Below, piece after piece: positions 45,175 to 54,815 of a stretch of 64,000 nucleotides of DNA. The stretch spans positions 1-64,000 of the forward strand of contig SSFA01000009.1 of NCBI GenBank assembly GCA_008015155.1, given 5' to 3'. The position numbers and the translations under genes are program-made. The notes under the pieces are model-generated. The model saw nothing but the letters and a program-made list of their open reading frames with translations, searched no databases and had not been told where the DNA came from. This DNA comes from Thiothrix sp. Its GTDB lineage: Bacteria > Pseudomonadota > Gammaproteobacteria > Thiotrichales > Thiotrichaceae. Numbering within the stretch: the stretch's first letter is position 1; the number at the start of each line of letters is the position of its first letter.

Positions 45175-47607
45175 CTAAAAATGTTTCAAGCGCAGTGAAT
45201 TCAACACCACAATTAAAGAACTGGCTGACATACCAATCGCTGCCATCCAAGGTGCAACTAAACCTGTCGCAGCTAAAGGGATAGCTAAAAGATTATAAGC
45301 AATCGTCCAAGCGAAGTTTTGTTTAATAATCGTTTGCATACGTCTGGAGGTTTTAATCGCAAACGGCAACTGCTGTAAATTTTCTGAAAGCAAGACCATA
45401 TCAGCGCTAGCTTGTGCTAATTGCGAACCACTTCCCATCGCGATTGAAACAGCAGCACCTGCTAGGACCGGAGCATCGTTCACCCCATCCCCAACCATCG
45501 CGACTACTTTGCCCTGAGCTTGCAAAGTTTTTACATAAGCTAATTTATCATCGGGTAGTTGTCCGCCTAAAGCCTTACTAATGCCTAACTGTTCTGCAAC
45601 TTGTTGCACAACGGCTGGCTGATCACCACTTAGCAAACTAATATGAATGCCCGCTTCCCTTAGCTCTTGGATCGCTTCTTTGGCACCTGCTCGAATTTGA
45701 TCCCTTAAAGTAATTTCTGCCAACCAAGCAGTACTTGAACCTAAAAATACTTGGGAATCAGTCGAGTTTAGAGAGATAGCAGCCGGTAACTCCGTTTGGG
45801 TTAAGTCGGCTACAAACTGCGCAGTGCCTAAACGATAGCACTCCCCTTGCCAATAAGCTTGTACACCACGCCCAGGCTCTGAACTCAGTTGGCTAAGCGT
45901 ATGAGGATTTTGGTTGAGCTGCAGAATCGCCTTAGCCACAGGATGCTCAGACGCCTGCTCTAAGCCCACAGCTAAGGATTTACAAGCTTCCTCAGATACC
46001 TCACCCAAAACTTTAAAATCGACAACCGCTAATTGTCCATAGGTCAAAGTGCCAGTTTTATCTAAAATCAGCTCATCAATACGCGCAAGTGTTTCTAATG
46101 CATGTCCACGCGTCGTCAGCACGCCCTTTGAGGTCAATAGCCCAGTGGCGGCGGTTAAAGCGGTCGGTGTGGCTAAAGAAAAAGCACAAGGGCAGGTAAT
46201 GACTAAAACTGATAAAGCAATCCAAAAAGCCTCACTGGGCTGATGGTAGTGCCAATAAGAAAAAACGGCAGCAGCGGTTAACAAAATGAGTGGCACAAAG
46301 CGCGAGGAAACTTTTTCAGCTAAACGAGCAAGTTCAGGCTTTTCGGCTTGGGCACGTTCGAGTAAACGAATAATCGCCGCCAATACGGTCTGATCACCGA
46401 CTTGACTGACTTGCATAATTAAGGGACTTTCAATATTGACTGTACCGCCAACTAAGTTATCGCCTTCCTGTTTACGACAAGGCAAACTTTCACCAGTCAA
46501 AAGAGCCTCGTTGGTACTACTAGCACCCTCCAAGACCACCCCATCTGCAGGTACAATCTCCCCAGGTTTAATCAGAACTCGATCACCACTCACTAATTGA
46601 CTAACGGGTACAAGTTCTTGCTCACCTTCTTTCAATAAAGTAGCAGTCGCTGGCATGAGGCGGACTAGTGCTTCTGCGACCTGCCCTGCTTTATGGCGGG
46701 CATTCATTTCTAAGTAGCGCCCTGTCAACAGGAAGAAAGTGAACATAGTCACTGAATCAAAATAGACTTCCCCACCCCCCATGACCGTAGCCCAAACGCT
46801 GGCAGTAAAGGCAATACCAATACCGATGGACACTGGCACATCCATGCCAAACCGGCCACGTCGCAAATCCCGCCAAGCTGATTGGAAAAAGACACGTGCT
46901 GAATAGAACACCACAGGCACTGTCATCACTAAACTGATCCAACGTAGGAAATCGCGCATTTGCAAATCCATGTCAGAAACAGCACCAATATACATGGCGG
47001 CTGCGACCATCATGACTTGCATCATCCCTAAACCAGCAACCGCAATCCGCCGCAAAGCAGCTGACTTTTCTTTCTTTTGTAAGGATTCTAAGCGTCCGGG
47101 ATCGAAAGGATGGGCATGATAACCAATCTCGCTGATGGCTTGTAAAACAGCACTTAACTTAAGTTGGCTGGTATCCCAACGTAAAGTAGCGCGATGGGTC
47201 GAATAATTGACTCGGAAATCCAGCACGCCAGGCAACTGTTTAACATGCCGCTCGTTTAGCCAAACACAGGCTGCGCAAACAATCCCTTCAAGAATCAGCG
47301 AAGCTTCACGCACGTTGCCCGATGTTTCACGCACAAAAGAGCGTTGCAAATCTACACTGTCGTAGACTTGCAAATTACGGAGTTGCTCAGGAATTAAATC
47401 TTCGGGGCGCGAGCTGATATCAGTACGAAATTTATAAAAATCAGTGAGCTGATTCGCGACAATGGCTTCAGCTACCGCTTGGCAGCCCGAACAGCACATC
47501 GACTGCTCTTGGCCTTCGATCGTCACAAGATAACTAGCTCCAGCCGGTATCGGCAAACCGCAATGAAAGCAAGCTGCTACGCGATTAAAAGCTTCAGGTT
47601 TAGCCAT
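45175..47607 (-). CDS. ccoI: CcoI: copper-exporting P1B-type ATPase for cbb3 assembly
   Basis: This 810-residue P1B-ATPase supplies copper to the CuB site of the oxidase. An N-terminal Cys-rich segment (CFHCGLPIPAG, CCSGC) is followed by a heavy-metal-binding domain with GIVCAACVW, eight transmembrane segments, the ion channel motif ITCPCAFSLATPTAL, the phosphorylation loop DKTGTLTYG and hinge MVGDGVNDAPVLA. ATG at 47607 is used; a GTG at 47608-47610 is the longer alternative. The start lies 3 nt from the ccoH stop. Confidence 0.95.
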   Translation of the reverse strand: MAKPEAFNRVAACFHCGLPIPAGASYLVTIEGQEQSMCCSGCQAVAEAIVANQLTDFYKFRTDISSRPEDLIPEQLRNLQVYDSVDLQRSFVRETSGNVREASLILEGIVCAACVWLNERHVKQLPGVLDFRVNYSTHRATLRWDTSQLKLSAVLQAISEIGYHAHPFDPGRLESLQKKEKSAALRRIAVAGLGMMQVMMVAAAMYIGAVSDMDLQMRDFLRWISLVMTVPVVFYSARVFFQSAWRDLRRGRFGMDVPVSIGIGIAFTASVWATVMGGGEVYFDSVTMFTFFLLTGRYLEMNARHKAGQVAEALVRLMPATATLLKEGEQELVPVSQLVSGDRVLIKPGEIVPADGVVLEGASSTNEALLTGESLPCRKQEGDNLVGGTVNIESPLIMQVSQVGDQTVLAAIIRLLERAQAEKPELARLAEKVSSRFVPLILLTAAAVFSYWHYHQPSEAFWIALSVLVITCPCAFSLATPTALTAATGLLTSKGVLTTRGHALETLARIDELILDKTGTLTYGQLAVVDFKVLGEVSEEACKSLAVGLEQASEHPVAKAILQLNQNPHTLSQLSSEPGRGVQAYWQGECYRLGTAQFVADLTQTELPAAISLNSTDSQVFLGSSTAWLAEITLRDQIRAGAKEAIQELREAGIHISLLSGDQPAVVQQVAEQLGISKALGGQLPDDKLAYVKTLQAQGKVVAMVGDGVNDAPVLAGAAVSIAMGSGSQLAQASADMVLLSENLQQLPFAIKTSRRMQTIIKQNFAWTIAYNLLAIPLAATGLVAPWMAAIGMSASSLIVVLNSLRLKHF

Positions 47608-47610
47608 CAC

Positions 47611-48468
47611 TTAGCCAGCGAGGGCAGAAACTTGGGTAGTACCTTTGACCTCATGCACTTCATCACCCCGCTGGATGCGCAAAACCACAGTCCATGAACC
47701 CGGCTCATCCAATTCAACACTTTGTCCATATGTACCAGAGCTACTTTCTGGCAAGTTAAAATGCTTATCCTTGGACTTATCTGCAGGCCTTAAAAAACTC
47801 ACTTCCACCGTAGCACCCGTGACAGGTTGCCCATTTTTATCTAGCACATTAATGCTAAACATGACCGGTTTACCCATGCGTGGCGTTTGCTGCCAGCCAT
47901 TTTTCACCTGCCAGCCCCGCTCTTTTTGCACTTCAAGCTGGTCTAAATGCTGGTTAAATTGTGCATACTTTTCTTTAAAATCATTGGGCACAGCCCCCGG
48001 AAACACTGAAGTTACTGCTCCCGTTGAAAAACGTGGCTCAGGTAAAAAGCGTGACATAAATTCGCTGCTCGCACCTTTGTTAGCCAAGGTAATAATAATG
48101 CCATCCACGACAGCTAGGGTCAGGAAGAACACGACAATAATCGCGGGTGCCCAATGAAACCAAGCTTTTTTCGGTTGCTCCGTGCCCTGTCCAAGCTTGG
48201 CCTCTAAACGTTGCCGATTACTCCGATGGCTGGTAATAATCCCCAAGCCATACCCACTCATCACAAAGAAGGCAAAGTGAATGGCAAATACATCCACACC
48301 TGCCCAATGCGTAGCCGCTAAGGGAATGTAAATACCCATCACGAGTAAAATGGTTACTAACGCGGCTAATTTGTTATTCCATTTTAAACCCAGATAAAAC
48401 AGGAAAAACAAAGCAAAGGAGGCGAATACTCCAGTGCCTAAAGTCGTTAGTAAACTGTAATTCTCCAT
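47611..48468 (-). CDS. ccoH: CcoH/FixH-like protein with extra N-terminal membrane domain
   Basis: This 285-residue protein ends in a FixH-like periplasmic domain (about 185-280) with PVMFSINVLDKNGQPVTGATV and LDEPGSWTVVLRIQ, which in this operon marks it as CcoH, an assembly partner that stays with cbb3 oxidase. The N-terminal 90 residues contain three more hydrophobic segments that classical FixH (about 170 residues, one helix) lacks, so it is an extended form. It lies 18 nt after ccoG and 3 nt before ccoI. Confidence 0.8.
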   Translation of the reverse strand: MENYSLLTTLGTGVFASFALFFLFYLGLKWNNKLAALVTILLVMGIYIPLAATHWAGVDVFAIHFAFFVMSGYGLGIITSHRSNRQRLEAKLGQGTEQPKKAWFHWAPAIIVVFFLTLAVVDGIIITLANKGASSEFMSRFLPEPRFSTGAVTSVFPGAVPNDFKEKYAQFNQHLDQLEVQKERGWQVKNGWQQTPRMGKPVMFSINVLDKNGQPVTGATVEVSFLRPADKSKDKHFNLPESSSGTYGQSVELDEPGSWTVVLRIQRGDEVHEVKGTTQVSALAG

Positions 48469-48486
48469 AATCCTAGGCCTTGCTCC

Positions 48487-49899
48487 TTAGGGCATCATAA
48501 ATTGAGAGGGGATAATAACAGGATCAGTGACCTCTCCGCTCGTTGGCTCTAATTTAAACTGGAACTCTTGATTACGCTTACTCCCTGTCCGTGCTGAAGC
48601 AGGCTGTTTGACCTTAGCAAACACGCGGATACTGCTATCAGGTGCCAGTATGATGTTATTTGGATCGACTTGTCCGAGCGATAAACTAGCACCCTCTAAA
48701 TTAGCCAGACTAATCCGGTAAGTTGCAGCGGCCTGAGTTTTATTATTGATCTTCACTTCGTAACTGTTTTGTATGCCACCATCGGACAATACAACATAAA
48801 GCGGGCTACGGACTTGCACTGCAGTGGCCTCTAGCATCTTTGTACTGGAAATACTCCAGACTAAATACGCAGCTGCCAATAAGGTCGCTACTCCATAGCC
48901 AATCGTACGTAATTTAAAGAAATGAGTTTTCTTCCCTTCTAGGGCATTTTCCGAGGTATAGCGAATTAAACCACGCGGCCACTGATATTTATCCATAATG
49001 CTATCGCAAGCATCAATACATAAGGCACAGTGAATACAGGCAATCTGCAAGCCATCGCGAATATCAATGCCGGTTGGGCACACCTGCACACATAAGCCAC
49101 AGTCGACACAATCACCATGCCCTTGTGCTTGACGTACCGCGCGATCTCGTAAATCTTTAATCGGCGTTGCCCGCCCTGTTGTGCCTTCACCGCGCTTCTG
49201 GTCATAGGACACAATCATCGTATCTTGATCAAACATAACGCTTTGGAAACGAGCATAGGGGCACACATGCAAGCAGATGTATTCACGCATCCAACCCGCA
49301 GCAAGATAGGTCGTCGTCATTAAAAGAAAGGCAGTGAAATAAGCAGCGCCCGGTGCACTACCTGTAAAAAAATCTTTAGTCAGGGTAAAGGCATCACCCC
49401 AATATAAAACGAAGGTCAAACCAGTCCACAAGGATAAAGCTAGCCAAGCAGCATGGGTCGCACCCATCTTAAGGATTTTCTCTTGATTCCAAGCTTGTTT
49501 TTCTAGGCGAATTCGGGCAACTCGATCGCCTTGAATCGCTTTTTCAATAAAACGGAAGGCATCCGTCCAAAGCGTTTGAAAGCAGAAATAGCCGCAAAAA
49601 ACCCGCCCTAATAAGGTGGTGACAAAAAATAGTAAAACCGCCGCTAAGAAAAGTAATGCAGTAAGCCAAAACACATCCTGCGCATGCATCACTAAATCAA
49701 AGAAATAATAGCGACGGCTAGGAATATCAAACATGATGGCCTGGTCTGGCCCGACAGCACGCTCCCAACGTATCCACGGCAGGATAAAAAACACGGCATA
49801 GGCCAGCACCATAATACTCGTTTTTAAATTACGGAAACGGCCTTGGATTGAACGAGGCTGGATGACGTTTTTTGGCTGAATGACTTGCACATTGCTCAT
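48487..49899 (-). CDS. ccoG: CcoG (RdxA/FixG): membrane iron-sulfur protein for cbb3 assembly
   Basis: This 470-residue inner-membrane protein has about five transmembrane segments and two 4Fe-4S motifs: CVDCGLCVQVCP and CIHCALCIDACD (about 250-290). A C-terminal periplasmic Ig-like domain follows. CcoG is thought to reduce Cu(II) for delivery during cbb3 assembly. ATG at 49899 starts MSNVQVIQPKN; the open frame reaches six codons further. An FNR box lies about 62 nt upstream, fitting expression at low oxygen. Confidence 0.93.
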   Translation of the reverse strand: MSNVQVIQPKNVIQPRSIQGRFRNLKTSIMVLAYAVFFILPWIRWERAVGPDQAIMFDIPSRRYYFFDLVMHAQDVFWLTALLFLAAVLLFFVTTLLGRVFCGYFCFQTLWTDAFRFIEKAIQGDRVARIRLEKQAWNQEKILKMGATHAAWLALSLWTGLTFVLYWGDAFTLTKDFFTGSAPGAAYFTAFLLMTTTYLAAGWMREYICLHVCPYARFQSVMFDQDTMIVSYDQKRGEGTTGRATPIKDLRDRAVRQAQGHGDCVDCGLCVQVCPTGIDIRDGLQIACIHCALCIDACDSIMDKYQWPRGLIRYTSENALEGKKTHFFKLRTIGYGVATLLAAAYLVWSISSTKMLEATAVQVRSPLYVVLSDGGIQNSYEVKINNKTQAAATYRISLANLEGASLSLGQVDPNNIILAPDSSIRVFAKVKQPASARTGSKRNQEFQFKLEPTSGEVTDPVIIPSQFMMP

Positions 49900-49960
49900 A
49901 ACGGCTAGGGATCTCAACTAAAGATGGCGGGCTATACTACCCGAACCGCAATATTTTACC

Positions 49961-49974
49961 TTGAGAGAGATCAA
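49961..49974. promoter_or_regulatory. FNR box upstream of ccoGHIS
   Basis: On the minus strand TTGATCTCTCTCAA matches TTGAT-N4-ATCAA except one base (TCAA preceded by C). It is centred about 68 nt before the ccoG ATG. FNR/ANR control of cbb3 oxidase assembly genes is known in several proteobacteria. The remainder of the 49918-50219 gap is AT-rich and otherwise featureless. Confidence 0.65.
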
Positions 49975-50219
49975 GAGGAAACAGGAATTTTAGAGGATGC
50001 TAATAAAGACAAATAAAGCCATAATTTAAATAAAAATCAATTATTTAATAAAATTTAAAATAACTTAGTTCTTACTAAAAACCACGAAAAAGACTAGTTT
50101 TTTCACTCAATCCTAAATTAAATAAAGTTAACTAAGGTCATTTTAGGAATAGTCTATGCTGCACTCTATGAACGCGCTAACATAGCGCCCTCTTTAAAAC
50201 GTGATGGTATCCTTACCCC

Positions 50220-51575
50220 ATGAATGCCTTGGAATGGCGTGTTGCCTTTTCACTCTCAGCGGTTTATGCCGTGCGGATGTTGGGTTTATTTATGATTCTG
50301 CCGGTGTTTGCGCTTTATGCCCATACTTTGCCAAGATCAACGGATTTACTCGCTGGAATCGCGATTGGCATTTATGGTTTAACCCAAGCTATTTTCCAGA
50401 TCCCGCTAGGTATCGCTTCTGATCGTATTGGCCGCAAGCCCGTCATTATTGGGGGCTTACTCGTCTTTGCTTTGGGCAGTGTTCTAGCTGCACTCGCTAA
50501 CTCCATCGAATGGATTATTGTTGGGCGAACACTACAAGGCATGGGTGCTGTGGCGGCTGCTACGATGGCACTAGCTGCGGACTTAACTCGTGAAGAAAAT
50601 CGCTCGCGGGTCATGGCTTTTATCGGTATGACGATTGGCTTGTCATTTATGGCAGCGATTATTCTAGGGCCGATTATTTACACCCATGCAGGAATGTCCG
50701 GCATTTTCTGGTTTACCTTTGGCTTAGCCATGACTGGCATTCTCCTAGTGCTGTTCGCCGTACCCACGCCCCTACATATTCGCGCTCATCGGGATGCCGG
50801 AATTATCAGCGACTATCTGTTAAAAGCCTTGAAAAACCCTGCTCTTTTGCGCATGAATGCTGGGGTTTTTGCTTTACATTTAGTCATGACCGCTAATTTT
50901 CTGGTCATTCCAACTCTGTTCAAAGATCAGCTAGGCTTAGCGACGCTTGATCATTGGAAAGTGTATTTACCCGTTTTTCTAGTCGCTTTCATGGGGTCTA
51001 TTCCTTTAATCATCATTGCTGAAAAGCGGCATAAAATTAAGCCCATGCTGCTAGGCGCGATTGCTTTACTCGTATTAGCTGAAATTTTGTTAGCCCTAGG
51101 TTATGGCAGTAGATACTTTTTATTAGCAGCCTTCTCCTTATTTTTCCTAGGCTTTAATTTTCTTGAAGCAATTCAGCCATCCTTAGTTGCGAAGTACTCG
51201 GCAGTTGATACCAAAGGCACAGCGATGGGCATTTATAATAGCACGCAGTTCTTAGGTATTTTTGTAGGTGGCGTCATCGGTGGTTTTGTGAATCAACACT
51301 GGCAAGCAGCGGGGGTGTTTTGGTTTAGCGCTTTGGTTGCAGCAGTCTGGTTATTGCTTACTCTCAAATTGCCAGCTCCCAGTTTTTATACAAGTCGAGT
51401 CGTGCGTTTCACTAGCCCTGTGACTAACTGGGAAGCTATGTATCAAGCCCTAGAAAAAGTCCGCGGTATTTATGAAGTCGCCATTGTTGCAGATGAGCAA
51501 GTCGCTTATCTGAAAGTCGATAAAAAAGAACTAGACGAACAGGGGCTTCGTGCAATTTTAGGGGCAGCCGCGTAA
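50220..51575 (+). CDS. yajR: YajR-like MFS transporter with C-terminal cytosolic domain
   Basis: This 451-residue inner-membrane protein has twelve predicted transmembrane segments (about 8-390). The MFS motif A-like segment GIASDRIGRKPVIIGG and DFATMALAAD-type residues (ATMALAADLTREENRS) are present. A C-terminal soluble domain of about 70 residues (WEAMYQALEKVRGIYEVAIV) has the ferredoxin-like YAM-domain pattern of E. coli YajR. The substrate is unknown. It is divergent from ccoG and 33 nt upstream of ssb; the yajR-ssb pairing is seen in other gammaproteobacteria. Confidence 0.85.
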   Translation: MNALEWRVAFSLSAVYAVRMLGLFMILPVFALYAHTLPRSTDLLAGIAIGIYGLTQAIFQIPLGIASDRIGRKPVIIGGLLVFALGSVLAALANSIEWIIVGRTLQGMGAVAAATMALAADLTREENRSRVMAFIGMTIGLSFMAAIILGPIIYTHAGMSGIFWFTFGLAMTGILLVLFAVPTPLHIRAHRDAGIISDYLLKALKNPALLRMNAGVFALHLVMTANFLVIPTLFKDQLGLATLDHWKVYLPVFLVAFMGSIPLIIIAEKRHKIKPMLLGAIALLVLAEILLALGYGSRYFLLAAFSLFFLGFNFLEAIQPSLVAKYSAVDTKGTAMGIYNSTQFLGIFVGGVIGGFVNQHWQAAGVFWFSALVAAVWLLLTLKLPAPSFYTSRVVRFTSPVTNWEAMYQALEKVRGIYEVAIVADEQVAYLKVDKKELDEQGLRAILGAAA

Positions 51576-51608
51576 AATTAGCAGTCATATCCATAGAAAG
51601 GAACGAAC

Positions 51609-52118
51609 ATGGCACGTGGAATTAATAAGGTGATTTTGGTCGGTACATTAGGTCGTGATCCAGAAACCAAATACATGCCAAGCGGCGGGGCGATTACTAA
51701 TGTGAGTATCGCTACCAGTGAACAATGGAAGGATAAAAACTCTGGCGAAAGACAAGAGCGCACTGAGTGGCACCGGGTGGTTTTTTATAACAAACTAGCA
51801 GAGATCGCTGGACAATACTTGCGCAAAGGTCAGCAAGTTTATGTAGAGGGTCGTTTGCAAACTCGTAAATGGCAAGGCCAAGACGGTCAGGATCGCTACA
51901 CCACTGAAATCATTGCTGATGAAATGCAAATGCTCGGTGGACGGTCTGAGGGTGCTAGCAGCACGGGTGAATTTAATGCCCCGCCTGCAGAAATGTCGGG
52001 GGGCAACTACGGCAATAATCAAGGAGGTAGCGCACCCCGTTCTAACCGCTCTCCTGCTCCCGCCTCAGCGCCCGCGCGTAATGATTTTGAAGATTTCGAT
52101 GACGATATTCCGTTCTAA
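51609..52118 (+). CDS. ssb: Ssb: single-stranded DNA-binding protein
   Basis: This 169-residue protein has an N-terminal OB fold ([54 protein letters not shown]), a Gly/Asn/Pro-rich flexible linker, and the acidic tip DDDIPF, which recruits replication and repair partners. It forms a tetramer on ssDNA. AAGGAA precedes the ATG and a terminator follows 26 nt after the stop. Confidence 0.96.
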   Translation: MARGINKVILVGTLGRDPETKYMPSGGAITNVSIATSEQWKDKNSGERQERTEWHRVVFYNKLAEIAGQYLRKGQQVYVEGRLQTRKWQGQDGQDRYTTEIIADEMQMLGGRSEGASSTGEFNAPPAEMSGGNYGNNQGGSAPRSNRSPAPASAPARNDFEDFDDDIPF

Positions 52119-52144
52119 ACGAAAACTATTGTCTTAAAGCCTCT

Positions 52145-52172
52145 AAAGCCCAGTCTGTCACTGGGCTTTTTT
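52145..52172. terminator. Bidirectional terminator between ssb and the isochorismatase-family gene
   Basis: AAAGCCCAGT and ACTGGGCTTT form a perfect 10-bp stem around CTGTC, followed by further T residues. Confidence 0.9.
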
Positions 52173-52178
52173 ATAGAT

Positions 52179-52721
52179 TTAGCGTAAAAACCGCTGCAAG
52201 ACTGCTCTAAACTCCGGCGTATTTGCCTGCCCTAAGCATTCAAAAGCCACCATTTCTCGGCTAACTATCTCGGCTCCATGCTGGCGCATCCGCTCCAGTG
52301 CTAAGGCTTTATCGCGTGGCTTACGTGAACCAACCGCCTCTTCAACTACAAACACTGCTAAGCCTTGGGCGAGTAAATCCAGCACAGTTTGCTGTACACA
52401 GACATGTGCCTCTGTTCCCACTACTATCCACTGCTGATGCTGTGCATCAGCATGCTTGAGTAATTTGCCTTCGGGTATCGCTGAAAAATATATTTTTTCA
52501 ATAATAGCACTCTCAGGTAAGCGTGCTCTTAAGTTTGCCTCCGTCAAACCTAGGCCTTGTGGATATTGTTCAGTGGCTAGCACTGGAATTTTTAAAGTCT
52601 GAGCCACATCAACTAACCAGATAGCATTAGCTAGAACCGACTCACCCTCATGAATGGCGGGTAATAAGCGGCTTTGTAAATCAACCACTAATAATACTGA
52701 GTCTTGAGCTTGAATACGCAT
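52179..52721 (-). CDS. Isochorismatase-family hydrolase
   Basis: This 180-residue cysteine hydrolase has the Asp in LLVVDLQSRLLPA, a Lys in the middle (IIEKIYFSA) and the nucleophilic Cys in VGTEAHVCVQQT, the triad of this superfamily. EEAVGSRKPRDKALALERM matches the YcaC/nicotinamidase-like subgroup. The substrate is not known. The start at 52721 with GGAG upstream is used; the frame extends 12 residues further. It is divergent from trpD. Confidence 0.88.
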   Translation of the reverse strand: MRIQAQDSVLLVVDLQSRLLPAIHEGESVLANAIWLVDVAQTLKIPVLATEQYPQGLGLTEANLRARLPESAIIEKIYFSAIPEGKLLKHADAQHQQWIVVGTEAHVCVQQTVLDLLAQGLAVFVVEEAVGSRKPRDKALALERMRQHGAEIVSREMVAFECLGQANTPEFRAVLQRFLR

Positions 52722-52930
52722 GACTTGTTTCTCCTGAAAATTAGAGCTAAGGCTCACTAGTAGGTCTAATTAGCGCCGTTCTAATGAGTCATTGGGAATC
52801 GACCTAAAAATTAAGCCTGCCTAGCAGCTTTGAGTTAATAGATATTCTAGGCTTATCTGGGTACACTCACGCCCTAATAGCTGAAAGCACCAGTAGCTTG
52901 ACTGGCTCAGTCTTAGCAGTAGAGGACAGT

Positions 52931-53956
52931 ATGGATTTCCAACAATATATCCGCAAACTTAGTGAGCATCATTCATTTACTCAGACCGAAATGACAGATG
53001 CCATGCGTATTATTATGACCGGCCATGCCACACCTGCACAGGTAGGCGCGTTTTTAATGGGCCTACGGATGCGCGGCGAAACGGTAGAGGAAATCACTGC
53101 AGCAGCGAGTGTGATGCGTGAATTAGCTACTCCCGTGGATATCAGTCGTGACCACCTAGTGGATACTTGCGGAACAGGTGGCGACTCCTCAGGTACTTTT
53201 AATATTTCTACGGCGAGTGCTTTCGTAGCCGCTGCAGCAGGAGCACGGGTTGCTAAACACGGGAATCGCTCAGTTTCTAGTAAATCAGGGAGTGCCGATG
53301 TACTAGAAACTGCCGGGATCAATTTGGAGCTAAGCGCAGAACAAGTGGCCCGCTGCATCAACGAAGTCGGTGTAGGCTTTCTCTTTGCACAAAAGCATCA
53401 TAATGCGATGAAACATGCGATTGGCCCACGCCGTGAATTAGGCATGCGCACTGTATTTAACTTGCTTGGCCCACTGACTAATCCTGCTGGCGCACCTAAT
53501 CAAGTGCTAGGGGTTTTTGCTAAAGAATGGGTACGTCCTGTCGCTGAAGTTTTGCAAAAACTAGGTAGCCGCCATGTCTTAGTCGTGCATTCAAGCGATG
53601 GCTTAGATGAAATTAGCATCGCAGCGCCGACGTATATTGCAGAAATGAAAGACGGCGAAGTACACGAATACACTCTTAATCCTGAAGATTTCGGTTTACG
53701 TACCGCCTCGCTTGATGAATTAAAAGTGCCCACTGCTGCGGAGAGCCTAGCCATGATCCGTCTTGCGCTAAGCAATCAGCCCAGTGCTGCTAGTGATATT
53801 GTAGCCCTCAATGCAGGGGCTGCGATTTATGTTGCTGGCTTAGCGACTAGCCATGCTGAAGGGGTTAAAAAAGCGCAAACGGTGATGGCTGATGGCAGTG
53901 CCTTAGCGCGTCTACAGCAGTTAGCACATTTTAGTCAGCAATTTCAGCAGGCTTAA
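52931..53956 (+). CDS. trpD: TrpD: anthranilate phosphoribosyltransferase
   Basis: This 341-residue enzyme attaches PRPP to anthranilate in tryptophan synthesis. The PRPP-binding [15 protein letters not shown] and [18 protein letters not shown] motifs are intact, as is [27 protein letters not shown] lies just before the ATG at 52931; the upstream in-frame start at 52898 is rejected because the family N-terminus begins near MDFQQYI. trpC follows 15 nt on. trpE and trpG are not in the window. Confidence 0.95.
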   Translation: MDFQQYIRKLSEHHSFTQTEMTDAMRIIMTGHATPAQVGAFLMGLRMRGETVEEITAAASVMRELATPVDISRDHLVDTCGTGGDSSGTFNISTASAFVAAAAGARVAKHGNRSVSSKSGSADVLETAGINLELSAEQVARCINEVGVGFLFAQKHHNAMKHAIGPRRELGMRTVFNLLGPLTNPAGAPNQVLGVFAKEWVRPVAEVLQKLGSRHVLVVHSSDGLDEISIAAPTYIAEMKDGEVHEYTLNPEDFGLRTASLDELKVPTAAESLAMIRLALSNQPSAASDIVALNAGAAIYVAGLATSHAEGVKKAQTVMADGSALARLQQLAHFSQQFQQA

Positions 53957-53971
53957 GGAAGGAAACTTAGG

Positions 53972-54775
53972 ATGAGTCAAGCCGATATTTTAGAAAAAAT
54001 CCTGCAGACTAAGCAGCAAGAAATAACCGAACGTTCCGCACAACGGAGCCTTGCGCAAGTTAAAGACTTAGCGGCGAGTGCTGATCCTGTACGTGGTTTT
54101 TTAAATGCGATGCACGCTAAGATTGCAGGCGGACAAGCTGCGGTGATTGCTGAAATCAAAAAAGCTTCACCCAGCAAGGGCGTGATTCGTGCTGACTTTG
54201 ATCCACCTGCCATAGCCCAAAGCTATGCTCAAGCCGGTGCAGCCTGTTTGTCGGTATTGACCGATGCCCACTATTTTCAAGGGCATGAAACTTATCTGCA
54301 AGCGGCTCGCGCTGCTTGTACGCTACCTGTGATCCGCAAAGATTTTATTATTGATCCTTACCAAATTTATGAAGCGCGGGCGCTTGGGGCAGATTGCGTT
54401 TTATTGATTGTGTCTGCTTTAGATGATCAACAGCTGCAGAATTTATACGCAGTCGCTATTGATTTAGGCATGGATGTTTTAATTGAAGTGCATGATCGTG
54501 CAGAATTATTACGTACCCTTCCCTTAAATGCTCCACTGATTGGCATTAATAATCGCAATCTGCGTAGCTTTGCGACTTCTTTACATACCACTTTAGAGTT
54601 ACTCGCCGACGTCCCAAGTCATACCTTATTAGTGACGGAGAGTGGCATTCACACACAGGCCGATGTACAACTCATGCGTGAGCATCAAGTTCATGCCTTC
54701 TTAGTGGGCGAAGCATTTATGCGTGCCCCTGATCCGGGCGCGGAATTGGCTAAACTATTTTTCCCTTCGGTGTAA
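53972..54775 (+). CDS. trpC: TrpC: indole-3-glycerol-phosphate synthase
   Basis: This 267-residue TIM-barrel enzyme closes the indole ring. [20 protein letters not shown] carries the catalytic Lys/Glu region, followed by [38 protein letters not shown] and [11 protein letters not shown]. It is monofunctional: there is no TrpF domain. It shares an operon with trpD. Confidence 0.96.
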   Translation: MSQADILEKILQTKQQEITERSAQRSLAQVKDLAASADPVRGFLNAMHAKIAGGQAAVIAEIKKASPSKGVIRADFDPPAIAQSYAQAGAACLSVLTDAHYFQGHETYLQAARAACTLPVIRKDFIIDPYQIYEARALGADCVLLIVSALDDQQLQNLYAVAIDLGMDVLIEVHDRAELLRTLPLNAPLIGINNRNLRSFATSLHTTLELLADVPSHTLLVTESGIHTQADVQLMREHQVHAFLVGEAFMRAPDPGAELAKLFFPSV

Positions 54776-54815
54776 CACTAACCGCTCTATTCGACAATAA
54801 CTCAAGGCTGCTAGC

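Noticed and set aside
47645..48157. 170-residue plus-strand ORF
   Set aside because: Antisense to ccoH, whose domain and operon context are clear; no ribosome site.
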